Of a DNA stretch of 54,473 nt, positions 9,157-17,317 are shown piece by piece; the stretch's first letter is position 1, and the number at the start of each line of letters is the position of its first letter. The notes beneath the pieces were generated by a model, which saw nothing but the letters and a program-made list of their open reading frames with translations, made no database searches and was not told the DNA's origin. Position numbers and translations under genes: made by a program. The stretch comes from CAYYYW01 sp964476245 (lineage in GTDB: Bacteria; Patescibacteriota; Microgenomatia; UBA1406; HO2-37-13b): assembly GCA_964476245.1 (NCBI GenBank), contig CAYYYW010000007.1, forward strand, positions 1 through 54,473, read 5' to 3'.

Positions 9157-9244
9157 TGCCGCGGGAGAGAATCGAACTCTCACGATGGGTTAAACCATCA
9201 CAAGATTTTAAGTCTTGCCTGTCTACCGATTTCAGCACCGCGGC
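9157..9244 (-). tRNA. tRNA-Leu (anticodon TAA), nested within another tRNA gene
   Basis: This complete 88-base type II tRNA has acceptor GCCGCGG/CCGCGGC, D stem CTG/CAG, and anticodon stem CAAGA/TCTTG enclosing CTTAAAA, giving TAA for leucine TTA codons. It has a long variable arm (GATGGTTTAACCCATC) and T arm GAGAG-TTCGATT-CTCTC with discriminator A. It looks fully functional. It is embedded between the two halves of the tRNA-Leu-like gene at 9316-9102, with only 7 and 6 bases of spacer to the outer anticodon stem. Confidence 0.95.
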
Positions 9245-9272
9245 AATTTTTGGCGGGCTGTCTACCAATTTA

Positions 9273-9301
9273 CCCTGAAGTGAACTTGTTCTACTTTAGG
9301 G
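9273..9301 (-). repeat. Hairpin inserted in the D loop of the outer tRNA
   Basis: A 29-base insert between GAA and TAAATTGGTAGA of the outer tRNA folds on itself: CCCT/AGGG, one A-C mismatch, AAGT/ACTT, one bulged A, then GAA/TTC around a short loop. Removing it leaves a D loop of normal leucine-tRNA type. Confidence 0.7.
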
Positions 9302-9331
9302 TTCCAACACCCCGGCTAAATTTGGTTGTAA

Positions 9332-9374
9332 TCAGTTATAACTGAATTATACTATTTTCTCTCAATTGTGTAAA
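9332..9374 (-). promoter_or_regulatory. Promoter and palindrome upstream of the tRNA cluster
   Basis: On the minus strand TTTACA (9374-9369) and TATAAT (9351-9346) are separated by 17 bases. They place transcription start a little upstream of the outer tRNA-Leu 5' end at 9316. The site overlaps the 3' end of the upstream substrate-binding protein gene. Directly downstream of the -10 lies a perfect 14-bp palindrome TCAGTTATAACTGA (9332-9345), which could be an operator or a leader hairpin. The promoter argues that the interrupted tRNA region is transcribed. Confidence 0.6.
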
Positions 9375-10707
9375 TGTAAGGATAATAGATGAAGTGAGCT
9401 GGTAGATCGTCCATAATTACCTCTTGAAATTGAGTATATATTTTTTTCCTATCCTCAACATTAATAACCTTTCTTCCGTCTTCCAATAGTTTATCCACTT
9501 TTAAATTCTTATAATTGGTAATATTTCCTTCGCGTTGAGTTGAATGCCAAAAGTAATACTGATCGGGGTCTGAAGATGGGTTCCACATCGTCAAAAGAAG
9601 ATCAAATTTTTGCGGTAAATAGGACAATACACTAAGATTTACTTTTAAACCTATTTCTTCATAGTTTTGTTTTACTTGTTCGGCAACGCTGATATAGTCA
9701 TAAAAAGTATATAAATTAACCTCAGCTGAAAGAGAGGCAGAAGTATTTTTATTAAAAAGACTTTCAGCCTTTTCTAAATTAAAAGGGTATTTTTTTAAAT
9801 TGGTGGAATGAGCCCAAGACATCGGAGGGATAGGACCGCTAGCTTGTTCTCCCAACTCTTCAAAATAGGGAGTAGCATAAGCCAGAGATTTTCTTATTTC
9901 TTTTGAGGACAAAATATCAGAGTTGGTATTAAAAAAAAGAGTCAATATTTGATTATAATCAACCGATTTTTTTATTTTGCTATTTCTCCATGAAGAAAAT
10001 AAATCAACGATACTTTTTCTAGAAGTTTTTATAACATTAACCTCTCCCTTTTTATAAGCGGTAATCAACCTGTCTTCCGTATCATAAAACTTATATATTT
10101 TGTAAGGGATGCCTACTTTATTGGGTGATAAACGCAACATGGTCAAATTTCCTTTATTCAATTTATAGTTTTCTACCTCATATAAACCAGCCACCCCTTT
10201 TAAAGGATATTTCAAAATGACCTTAGACAAATATATTGGAAAAATGGAAAGAGGCTGATCAAGTTTAAATTCAAGCGTGTTTTCATCAATTGGTTTTATA
10301 GAAACCTCTTTAAATCGATAATTAATGTCGTGGGCAGTAAATTTTTTGCCGTCATTCCAATAGAGATCAGGCTTAAGATAAAAGCGATAAACTTTGCCAT
10401 CTGGAGAAACTTCCCAAAATTTTACCAAAACCGGCATAATTCCTCCTTTCTCATTAACAGTTAATAAAGAATTGGATATTAAATTTGTTACCTCGTTAGG
10501 TGGATTTTGTAAGGTAAATTTTCCAACCAGACCTATTTTTTCTTGCTTTTTAAAAAAAAACGAGCTTAGAAATGGAAAAAAATTAATTGACAAAAGAATT
10601 AAAAAAAAACTAAACACGAAGCTAAGAATAAGAAGTCTCAAATTTTTTTTAGTAAAACCGGAGAATAACCAATAAAAGTATCTAAATTTTTTTTTAAGAA
10701 GAGTCAT
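9352..10707 (-). CDS. Membrane-anchored peptide ABC transporter substrate-binding protein
   Basis: This 451-residue protein matches the family 5 extracellular solute-binding proteins (OppA/DppA type). It shows the ligand-site region WEVSPDGKVYRFYLKPDLYWNDG (about residues 95-117), KFTAHDINY, and the late KSLAYATPY and DQYYFWHS segments. A basic N-terminus is followed by a membrane segment near residues 22-50, with no lipobox cysteine, so it is probably an anchored rather than a lipidated protein. It is about 80 residues shorter than E. coli OppA. No permease or ATPase gene lies nearby, so its transporter partner is elsewhere or absent. Its ATG overlaps the secG stop (ATGA), suggesting coupled translation. 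Confidence 0.85.
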   Translation of the reverse strand: MTLLKKKFRYFYWLFSGFTKKNLRLLILSFVFSFFLILLSINFFPFLSSFFFKKQEKIGLVGKFTLQNPPNEVTNLISNSLLTVNEKGGIMPVLVKFWEVSPDGKVYRFYLKPDLYWNDGKKFTAHDINYRFKEVSIKPIDENTLEFKLDQPLSIFPIYLSKVILKYPLKGVAGLYEVENYKLNKGNLTMLRLSPNKVGIPYKIYKFYDTEDRLITAYKKGEVNVIKTSRKSIVDLFSSWRNSKIKKSVDYNQILTLFFNTNSDILSSKEIRKSLAYATPYFEELGEQASGPIPPMSWAHSTNLKKYPFNLEKAESLFNKNTSASLSAEVNLYTFYDYISVAEQVKQNYEEIGLKVNLSVLSYLPQKFDLLLTMWNPSSDPDQYYFWHSTQREGNITNYKNLKVDKLLEDGRKVINVEDRKKIYTQFQEVIMDDLPAHFIYYPYIYTIERK

Positions 10708-10919
10708 AATATAAGATTAACTAAGGAAACAATAAAGAAGAAGACGATAAAAACAATAGTTAATCTTAATGTCCATTTTTCAATTCCCCGTCTGGTTTGG
10801 AACAACTCTCCTCCCCCACCCCAAGCGCTTCCTAATCCAGCACCTCGACCTTGAATAAGAATGAACAAAATAATGAAAAGACATAAAACTATGTTCGCAA
10901 CCAATAAAATAACTTTCAT
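10704..10919 (-). CDS. secG: Preprotein translocase subunit SecG
   Basis: SecG is the small third subunit of the SecYEG channel. The start at 10919 gives 71 residues: a first membrane helix beginning MKVILLVANIV, the conserved loop with LIQGRGAGLGSAWGGG, and a second helix (LRLTIVFIVFFFIVSLV). An upstream in-frame ATG at 10985 would add 22 residues unlike the family. The 10919 start forms an ATGA overlap with the stop of the preceding gene, so I choose it. The same ATGA arrangement links its stop to the next gene. Confidence 0.88.
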   Translation of the reverse strand: MKVILLVANIVLCLFIILFILIQGRGAGLGSAWGGGGELFQTRRGIEKWTLRLTIVFIVFFFIVSLVNLIL

Positions 10920-11314
10920 AGAGTCATTTCTAATAAATTTATAATGGTTGAATATAATACGGATGAAGTAATTAGAGTAAGCCAATAATTAAATTCAATT
11001 TGGGGAATTGAAATTCCACCAAAATTACCACCAGGAAAAACCCATGGGTGTATCACCACTAAGTTAAATTTATTTATGACAAAATTAAACAATAAAATAT
11101 AGACAAAAATTGATACCAAACCTAAGGTTAGAATATTTAAAGGTAGTAAAATAAGTTTAATTAATGGTGTTATCAAGTAGTAGACAATAGCTAAGATAAA
11201 AGCGGCCGTAATTAAAGAATATGGATCTGTTTTAATAGCAAAGCCTTTTATTATTAAGGAAGTTATATAGAAACTTAGTCCTGAAAAAATAATCATGCGA
11301 AGTATTTTTTTCAT
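10916..11314 (-). CDS. Four-helix membrane protein of the YvlD/phage-holin-4-like family
   Basis: The 132-residue protein has four predicted membrane helices, at about residues 5-25, 32-55, 60-85 and 110-130. The segment PLIKLILLPLNILTLGL is typical of the PF04020 family (YvlD and mycobacterial 4-TM holin-like proteins). The name reflects similarity only; these chromosomal proteins are not known lysis holins. It lies between uvrC and secG and its stop overlaps the secG start by four bases. Confidence 0.8.
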   Translation of the reverse strand: MKKILRMIIFSGLSFYITSLIIKGFAIKTDPYSLITAAFILAIVYYLITPLIKLILLPLNILTLGLVSIFVYILLFNFVINKFNLVVIHPWVFPGGNFGGISIPQIEFNYWLTLITSSVLYSTIINLLEMTL

Positions 11315-11321
11315 ATTTTTA

Positions 11322-12548
11322 TTATAACATCATTTTTTTTCTCCTCAAAAGCAAGTGATATTTTTTTGCAAATCGATGCGATTCGTCCCGTATATGTTTT
11401 AATAAATTTAAAAGGGAAGAATTCTCTTTTAAGCGAAAAGTCTTAAAACTATCAGGTGAAATAACCCTATCAGGATTTTTGACTATTCCCAAGACAGGGA
11501 TTTTAAGTTTAAAGTCACTTAAGATTTTAATGATTGTTTTAACCTGAGGTCTTCCGCCATCAACAACTAAAACATCAGGAAACGGCCAATCTTTTTTAAT
11601 CAATCTTCTTTTTAAAACTTCGTCTAGCATTTTAGTATCAGAGATTTGGTTAATTGTTTTAATTCTAAAACGTCTATACTCTTTTTTATCGGGCAACCCA
11701 TTGGTAAAAACAACCATGGAGGCAGTTGCTTCCTTACCAAATAAATTACTAACATCGTAGCATTCTATTCTTCCGGTAAACAATGGAGGAATTTTGCTAT
11801 CTGGCAAATCTTCATCAACAAAGGATCTTCCCGATAGTATTTTGCTCAAAAGATATATTTCGTTTCTAATTCTTAAACCTTCTTCATATTTTTCTTCCTT
11901 AATTGAAACTTTTAATTCTTTTTCTAAGGAATTTAAAACAACGTTAGTTCTTCCTTTGAAAATATTAACTACTTTTTTAATATTAAAGCGGTATAGTTTA
12001 TATAGAACCTCCTTTCCCGCGCTTTCAATATTGTTTGGGCAGGGATTGCATAAACCAATCTTTGAATAGAAACAGGCTTTTTTACTTAATTTTTTTTGAG
12101 TGCAAAACGGAATAATTTTTCTTATTTCTCTTAATAAGTCATTAATGATTCTAATTGAACTAAAAGGACCAAAATATAAAGATTCGCCGTCATTTTCTTT
12201 TCTGACCGTGAGCACCTTTGGATATTTTTCTTTGATAGTGATCTTAATGTAAAGAAAATTTTTATCGTCTTTCCAGCGGACATTATATTTTGGCTTATGT
12301 TTTTTAATTAAGTCTGCTTCAAGCAAAAAAGCTTTTAACTCACTATCGGTGGATAAAGTTTTAATCTTGTCGGTATTTTCTAAAATTAGTTTTTCTTTAA
12401 TGTTAAGTTTCGCATTATGGAAATGGGAAAGAATCCGTGCTTTTAAATTTATCGCTTTGCCAATATAGAGAGGATAGTCATTTCCGATGAATAAATAAAC
12501 TCCACATTGCGATGGAAGCTCTTTAATTAATTTTTTTGTAAGATTCAT
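11322..12548 (-). CDS. uvrC: Excinuclease ABC subunit C, short form
   Basis: UvrC makes the two incisions in nucleotide excision repair. The N-terminal GIY-YIG nuclease is clear (GVYLF at 16-20, YIGKA at 28-32, R38). A cysteine cluster (CTQKKLSKKACFYSKIGLCNPC) and a UvrB-binding UVR motif follow. The RNase H-like C-terminal nuclease shows CYDVSN, VVDGG and RDESHRFA. At 408 residues it lacks the tandem hairpin-helix-hairpin DNA-binding domain found in the ~600-residue enzymes, ending shortly after the catalytic His. uvrA and uvrB are on the same strand downstream of its promoter side, separated by the transglutaminase gene. Confidence 0.93.
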   Translation of the reverse strand: MNLTKKLIKELPSQCGVYLFIGNDYPLYIGKAINLKARILSHFHNAKLNIKEKLILENTDKIKTLSTDSELKAFLLEADLIKKHKPKYNVRWKDDKNFLYIKITIKEKYPKVLTVRKENDGESLYFGPFSSIRIINDLLREIRKIIPFCTQKKLSKKACFYSKIGLCNPCPNNIESAGKEVLYKLYRFNIKKVVNIFKGRTNVVLNSLEKELKVSIKEEKYEEGLRIRNEIYLLSKILSGRSFVDEDLPDSKIPPLFTGRIECYDVSNLFGKEATASMVVFTNGLPDKKEYRRFRIKTINQISDTKMLDEVLKRRLIKKDWPFPDVLVVDGGRPQVKTIIKILSDFKLKIPVLGIVKNPDRVISPDSFKTFRLKENSSLLNLLKHIRDESHRFAKKYHLLLRRKKMML

Positions 12549-12568
12549 CCTTAAATACTTAAGGTAAA

Positions 12569-14422
12569 TTAATAGGTTTTGTTACGTTTTTTAGAAAGCA
12601 GTAGATAGATTCCTAACAAGAAAGAAAAACCGATAAAAATACCTAATGATTTATAAAAAATATCTTGACGAAAAGAAATGATCTTTACATTTTTTATTTT
12701 TAATGGAGCGCCATTAAAGCTAAAAGCAATCGTCTCTTTCTTATTAAAATTCTCTAAGGCGCTATTATAATATATAATTTCATAACTATATGTTTGGTAG
12801 GGAGCAAAAAGGTCAATTTTAATTTTATTTGGTGAGATTTTTAATGATGAATTTTTTATCTCCAATAGAGAATTTTTAAGGAAAACATTACTAGAGTTAC
12901 TTAAAGTTAATCTGGCTTTATATTTTCCATTATCAAATATTTCAGATTTAATATCATCCTTGATTTTAACTTCAATCCGTTCCTTTGGCAATGTCGGGGC
13001 GATTTTAACGATGATGTCTCTTGAGTTTTCTATTTTATAACTACCCGCCGGGAAAGGAATGGTGGGGCTTTTCCCATGGATGGCAAAAACTATATGATTT
13101 AAATCAAAAGCGTTAAAATAATCAATGCCGGAAGTATTTTCCCAGGTAGGATCTGTCGGTTGCCAAAAATGACTATCTTGATCAAAATATTCCGGCCATG
13201 AATGAAGTATGTCAGAGATCAAAGACAAAGGTCTTAAATTTGGATCATCAGAAAAGCCGTAACCGTTAATTTCCCTAGCATAAATACCTTTTTCTCGAGC
13301 AAGGGCAATAAATAAGTCGGTAAACTCCATACAAACAGCTAAATCAGGTTGCTTCAAAATTTGTTGAGCTCCAATTCTTTGAATGTTTTTTTTGACACGT
13401 TTATAATTGTAATTAAGATTGTTCGTAACAAATTTATAGATTTCCTCAACTGTTTTTAATTTCATTAGTTGATCGCTCTCAACAGCGTCTTTGTCTAAAT
13501 TCCAAAATTGCCGCGAGGTTAATAAGTAATTCTTTTGATGAGAAAAACTACTATTGACATAATTTGTTAATTCTTCTTGAGGTTGAGCTAAAACTTGAGC
13601 AAAGCCGTTAAAAATTATTTGGCGTTTTTCTTTACTTCCAAGAGTATATCGACCAAGATAATTCCCATCTTCATCAAGAAATGTCTTTTCCGGCGGAGGT
13701 TGAATTGATTGAATTAGAATCTTTTGGTATAGTGTTTCTGGTGGAAAAGCAACATCGTAATAAACCGGAATTATTTTTTCATTTTGAAGGTTGTAGGTTA
13801 AATTAAGTTGGTATGTTTGCTGGTCTCCAAAAACTGCATAGACCATCTTTGTTCTAACTTCATTCCAATATATGCTGTTGTCTTTAATCAAAGTTGGTTT
13901 AGGCTTGGCAATAGATAGCTTTTTATTCATTTGGGCGGGAAGATGAACCATTATGTTAAATACAGAGTTTTGATTGTCGGTTATCGCCGGTAGAATTACT
14001 TCCCAAACATTATTATTAACTTTAAAAAGATTTTTTTGAACAAAATTTAAGTAAAAGTTGTTTTCTGAATTTCTTCCTGTGCTGGGAGATGTAAAATTTA
14101 ATTTCACTTTAAAACTTCGCTCCAAGTTTTCAATTTCTGTAGTAATATCACCCCAATCGTCACGGGCGACAACATTTTCAATGGCAAAACTTGTTGGAAA
14201 AGACAGACTGAATTCTTTAACATAAACATCTGATCTTAAATTAACAATCTTAATATTTAATTTCACTTGACTATCGCCTTTTAAATCCGGAAAGTATTCG
14301 GCTTTATATTCGGCTTTATATTCTTCTGCTGCCAAGCCCTTTCCCGCAAAAATAAATAGACAACAATGTAGCAATATGGCAATATAAAAATATCTTTTAA
14401 GTTGATTAAATAATTGAAACAT
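12569..14422 (-). CDS. Exported transglutaminase-like protein with C-terminal membrane anchor
   Basis: This 617-residue protein starts with a signal peptide (hydrophobic residues 11-30, ending around GLAAEE). Beta-rich domains follow. The transglutaminase core has a Cys-His-Asp triad: about C364 in AVCMEFT, H407 in LHSWPEY and D424 in PTDPTWE. A membrane helix (IFIGFSFLLGIYLLL) and a basic tail (SKKRNKTY) anchor it near residues 590-617. Bacterial proteins of this kind act as surface proteases or amidases; the substrate is not predictable. Its start overlaps the 3' end of uvrA by 17 bases, so it is likely translated from the uvrBA transcript. Confidence 0.85.
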   Translation of the reverse strand: MFQLFNQLKRYFYIAILLHCCLFIFAGKGLAAEEYKAEYKAEYFPDLKGDSQVKLNIKIVNLRSDVYVKEFSLSFPTSFAIENVVARDDWGDITTEIENLERSFKVKLNFTSPSTGRNSENNFYLNFVQKNLFKVNNNVWEVILPAITDNQNSVFNIMVHLPAQMNKKLSIAKPKPTLIKDNSIYWNEVRTKMVYAVFGDQQTYQLNLTYNLQNEKIIPVYYDVAFPPETLYQKILIQSIQPPPEKTFLDEDGNYLGRYTLGSKEKRQIIFNGFAQVLAQPQEELTNYVNSSFSHQKNYLLTSRQFWNLDKDAVESDQLMKLKTVEEIYKFVTNNLNYNYKRVKKNIQRIGAQQILKQPDLAVCMEFTDLFIALAREKGIYAREINGYGFSDDPNLRPLSLISDILHSWPEYFDQDSHFWQPTDPTWENTSGIDYFNAFDLNHIVFAIHGKSPTIPFPAGSYKIENSRDIIVKIAPTLPKERIEVKIKDDIKSEIFDNGKYKARLTLSNSSNVFLKNSLLEIKNSSLKISPNKIKIDLFAPYQTYSYEIIYYNSALENFNKKETIAFSFNGAPLKIKNVKIISFRQDIFYKSLGIFIGFSFLLGIYLLLSKKRNKTY

Positions 14423-17306
14423 TATTCAAATATTGTCCTGTGTATGAATTTTTAACTGATAATATTCCTTTAATCGGTCCCTGATAAATTATTTCTCCTC
14501 CTTGTGCACCGCCCTTCGGGCCTAAATCAATGATGTATTGACAATTTTTAATTATCTCCAAATTGTGTTCGATAATAATCACCGTATTGCCTCTATCAAC
14601 TAATTTATATAAAGTACGAAGAAGTTTTTCAATATCATAAAAATGAAGGCCTGTTGTTGGTTCATCCAGAAGATATACTGTTCTTCCTGTTTCTTTTTTT
14701 GATAATTCATGGGCTAATTTTATTCTTTGTGCCTCCCCACCGGAGAGAGTTGGAGCTGGTTGACCAAGCTTGATATAATTCAATCCCACATCTTGAAACG
14801 ATTTTAATTTATTAAAAATCAATGGATGACTTTTGAAAAAATCCATAGCTTCATCTACGGTAAAATTTAACACATCGTATATATTTTTGCCTTTATATTC
14901 CACTTCTAAGGTTTCGCTGTTATAGCGGTTTCCTTGACAAACATCGCATTTTACATAAACATCGGGTAAAAATTGCATTTCCACTTTAATAGTTCCTGCT
15001 CCGGCACATTTCTCACATCTTCCTCCTTTAACGTTAAATGAAAACCGGCCTTTTTTATATCCTCTGCTTTTAGCGTCGACCGTTTGAGAGAATAAATCTC
15101 TTATTAAATTAAAAAGATTAATGTATGTTGCTGGGTTAGATCGCGGTGTTCTCCCAATCGACGATTGATCAACTAAATATATTTTATCAAGGTATTGAAA
15201 ATTTTCCAGTTTATCAAATGTACCAATTGAGTCTTTATAATTACCTTCCAAATAATATTTTAGCGCCGGATATAATGTTTCAGAGATTAAGGTTGATTTT
15301 CCGGAACCAGAAACACCGGTAACACAAATAAGTCTACTTAAGGGAAAGTGGGCAGTAACATTTTTTAGATTGTATTGACGACAACCAGAAATTGTTAAAA
15401 CACCGTTTTTAATTTCAGTTTTTCGCTTATAGATAGCATCAATACGACTGATTTTATTTATTCCTGATAAATACTTCCCAGTTAATGACTGCTTGTTTGT
15501 TTTAAGCTCGTTTGCCGAACCAGTAAAAATTATTTTGCCGCCGTTTTTACCAGCATACAGACCAAAATCGACAACAACATCAGCGGCTAAAATCACTTGA
15601 GGATCGTGTTCTACTACGATTACTGTGTTGCCTAAATTCCTTAAATTTTTTAAAGTGTTTATCAGTTTACTAATGTCTTTGGAATGAAGACCAATGGACG
15701 GTTCATCCAAAACATAAATTACTCCAGTTAAACCACTACCTATTTGAGAGGCTAAACGGATTCGTTGAGATTCTCCACCGGCTAAACTACGAGCTCCGCG
15801 GTTAATAGTTAAATAACTTAAACCGACATTTTTTAAAAAAGAAAGTCTATTTTTTATTTCATTGATTATTAACTTGGCAATTTCTTTCTCATAATCATTA
15901 AGTTTTTTTTCTAATTGTTCAATAAACATATACATATTATCAACAGAAAGTTCCGAAAGTTCAAAAATATTTTTTTGTTCAATTTTTATACTCAATATTT
16001 CTGGTTTTAATCTCTTCCCGTGACAATCTTCACATATTTTCTCTTTCATGTATTTTTCTATTTCTTGTCGGGCATAGTTCGATTCGCTTTCAAAATATCT
16101 TCTTTCAAGCTCAGGAATGATACCGACGAACTTTTCCCAAATAGATGTTTGTTTACCAAAGCGATTTACTCCCTCAATCCGGTAAATCTTCTCTTCACCC
16201 CATAACAATCGTTTGAGCTTTTGTTGTTCTATATTTTTTATAGGTATATTTGGATCAATACCCACATCATCTAAAAAAGTTTTAAATAATCGCGAGAACC
16301 AAGTAACATGATAAAAAATTTTACTAAAGGAAAGAATTCCGCCCTCATTAATTGATAATTTTTTGTTTAATAATAATTCCGAATCTATTTGGGTAAGAAA
16401 ACCAAGACCCTTACATTTAGAACAAGCACCTAAAGGAGAATTAAAAGAAAACATTCTTGGCTCGATTTCTGGTAAGGAAAGATTACAATTTGGGCAAGAA
16501 AATTTTTCTGAAAATAAATGATGAGTTTTGCTGTTTTCGTCTATTAAAGTTATCAATCCGCCAGAAAGATTTAATCCTTGTTCAACGCTGTTAAAGACTC
16601 GTGAACGAAAATTGGCTCTAAAAATTTGATCTTTAAGATTGCTGTGGTTTAAAGAATACTTATCAATAATTACCTCAATGGTATGCTTGTTAGTTTTTAT
16701 AAGTAAAATTTCTTTTGCTAAAGTATGTTTCTTGCCATCAATAATTATTTCTTCAAAACCTTTAGATTTTAAATTGTCAAATAAAGCCGAAAACTCACCT
16801 TTTCGCTGGCGGATAACAGGTGAAGTAATAACTAGTTTGAGAGGTTTAAAAGGATCTTTTTTGAAGCAATTCTCAAGGTAATAAAAAATTTTATTAACAA
16901 TTTCATCAGTGGAAAGCTTTGTAATTTTTTTTCCACAGGTTGGACAATATGGTAATCCAATTCGGGCATAAAGAAGACGTAAATAATCATAAATTTCTGT
17001 AATGGTACCAACGGTTGAGCGAGGATTATGACTCACAAATTTTTGATCGATGGCAATTGATGGTGATAGTCCCTCAATAAAATCAACGTTTGGTTTATTC
17101 ATCGTGCCCAGAAATTGCCGCGCATATGATGAAAGCGACTCAACGTAGCGTCTCTGGCTTTCGGCGTAAATGGTATCAAAAGCCAGCGAAGATTTGCCCG
17201 AACCAGAAACACCGGTAAAAACAATAAGTTTATTTTTTGGTATCTCTAAATTAATGTTTTTAAGATTATGTTCTCTAGCTCCTCTGATAATGATTTTGTT
17301 TTCCAT
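14406..17306 (-). CDS. uvrA: Excinuclease ABC subunit A
   Basis: UvrA is the damage-sensing ATPase of nucleotide excision repair. The 966-residue protein has two ABC ATPase modules. The first P-loop GVSGSGKSS is at 32-40 and the second GVSGSGKST near residue 665. There are two signature motifs (LAGGESQRIRLA and LSGGEAQRIKLA) and two Walker B segments (YVLDEPSIGLH and YLLDEPTTGLH). Zinc-binding cysteine sets are present: CPTC and CEDC in the first half, and CEKC paired with CDVC in the second. The stop of uvrB is 11 bases upstream of its start, so uvrB-uvrA form an operon. Confidence 0.97.
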   Translation of the reverse strand: MENKIIIRGAREHNLKNINLEIPKNKLIVFTGVSGSGKSSLAFDTIYAESQRRYVESLSSYARQFLGTMNKPNVDFIEGLSPSIAIDQKFVSHNPRSTVGTITEIYDYLRLLYARIGLPYCPTCGKKITKLSTDEIVNKIFYYLENCFKKDPFKPLKLVITSPVIRQRKGEFSALFDNLKSKGFEEIIIDGKKHTLAKEILLIKTNKHTIEVIIDKYSLNHSNLKDQIFRANFRSRVFNSVEQGLNLSGGLITLIDENSKTHHLFSEKFSCPNCNLSLPEIEPRMFSFNSPLGACSKCKGLGFLTQIDSELLLNKKLSINEGGILSFSKIFYHVTWFSRLFKTFLDDVGIDPNIPIKNIEQQKLKRLLWGEEKIYRIEGVNRFGKQTSIWEKFVGIIPELERRYFESESNYARQEIEKYMKEKICEDCHGKRLKPEILSIKIEQKNIFELSELSVDNMYMFIEQLEKKLNDYEKEIAKLIINEIKNRLSFLKNVGLSYLTINRGARSLAGGESQRIRLASQIGSGLTGVIYVLDEPSIGLHSKDISKLINTLKNLRNLGNTVIVVEHDPQVILAADVVVDFGLYAGKNGGKIIFTGSANELKTNKQSLTGKYLSGINKISRIDAIYKRKTEIKNGVLTISGCRQYNLKNVTAHFPLSRLICVTGVSGSGKSTLISETLYPALKYYLEGNYKDSIGTFDKLENFQYLDKIYLVDQSSIGRTPRSNPATYINLFNLIRDLFSQTVDAKSRGYKKGRFSFNVKGGRCEKCAGAGTIKVEMQFLPDVYVKCDVCQGNRYNSETLEVEYKGKNIYDVLNFTVDEAMDFFKSHPLIFNKLKSFQDVGLNYIKLGQPAPTLSGGEAQRIKLAHELSKKETGRTVYLLDEPTTGLHFYDIEKLLRTLYKLVDRGNTVIIIEHNLEIIKNCQYIIDLGPKGGAQGGEIIYQGPIKGILSVKNSYTGQYLNNVSII

Positions 17307-17317
17307 AATTTTTCTAA

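Larger units (their letters stand above)
9102..9316 (-). tRNA. Interrupted tRNA-Leu-like gene containing another tRNA in its anticodon loop
   Basis: Two separated minus-strand segments, 9316-9252 and 9150-9102, together make a type II cloverleaf. Acceptor GCCGGGG (9316-9310) pairs with TCCCGGC (9109-9103). D stem TTG/CAG is 9307-9305 with 9260-9258. Anticodon stem CCGCC (9256-9252) pairs perfectly with GGCGG (9150-9146). Variable arm GGTGG/CCACC is 9143-9139 with 9133-9129. T arm GAGGG-TTCGACC-CCCTC is 9126-9110, and the discriminator is A9102. The anticodon loop is replaced by AAAAATT, a complete tRNA-Leu(TAA) gene and CATTTA. The D loop carries an additional hairpin (9301-9273). No way of joining the loop ends restores a U33-bearing 7-base loop, so its own anticodon is unknown. 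It may be a processed intron-type gene, a scaffold or a pseudogene that has kept its stems. Confidence 0.75.

Noticed and set aside
9102..9316. Reading a specific anticodon for the outer tRNA by joining loop ends
   Set aside because: Every 7-base loop made from AAAAATT and CATTTA lacks U33. Longer joins can be made to give several anticodons (for example TCA or CAT), so no choice is supported.
10916..11314. Prophage holin
   Set aside because: The family name is historical. The gene is embedded in a housekeeping operon and no phage genes are nearby.
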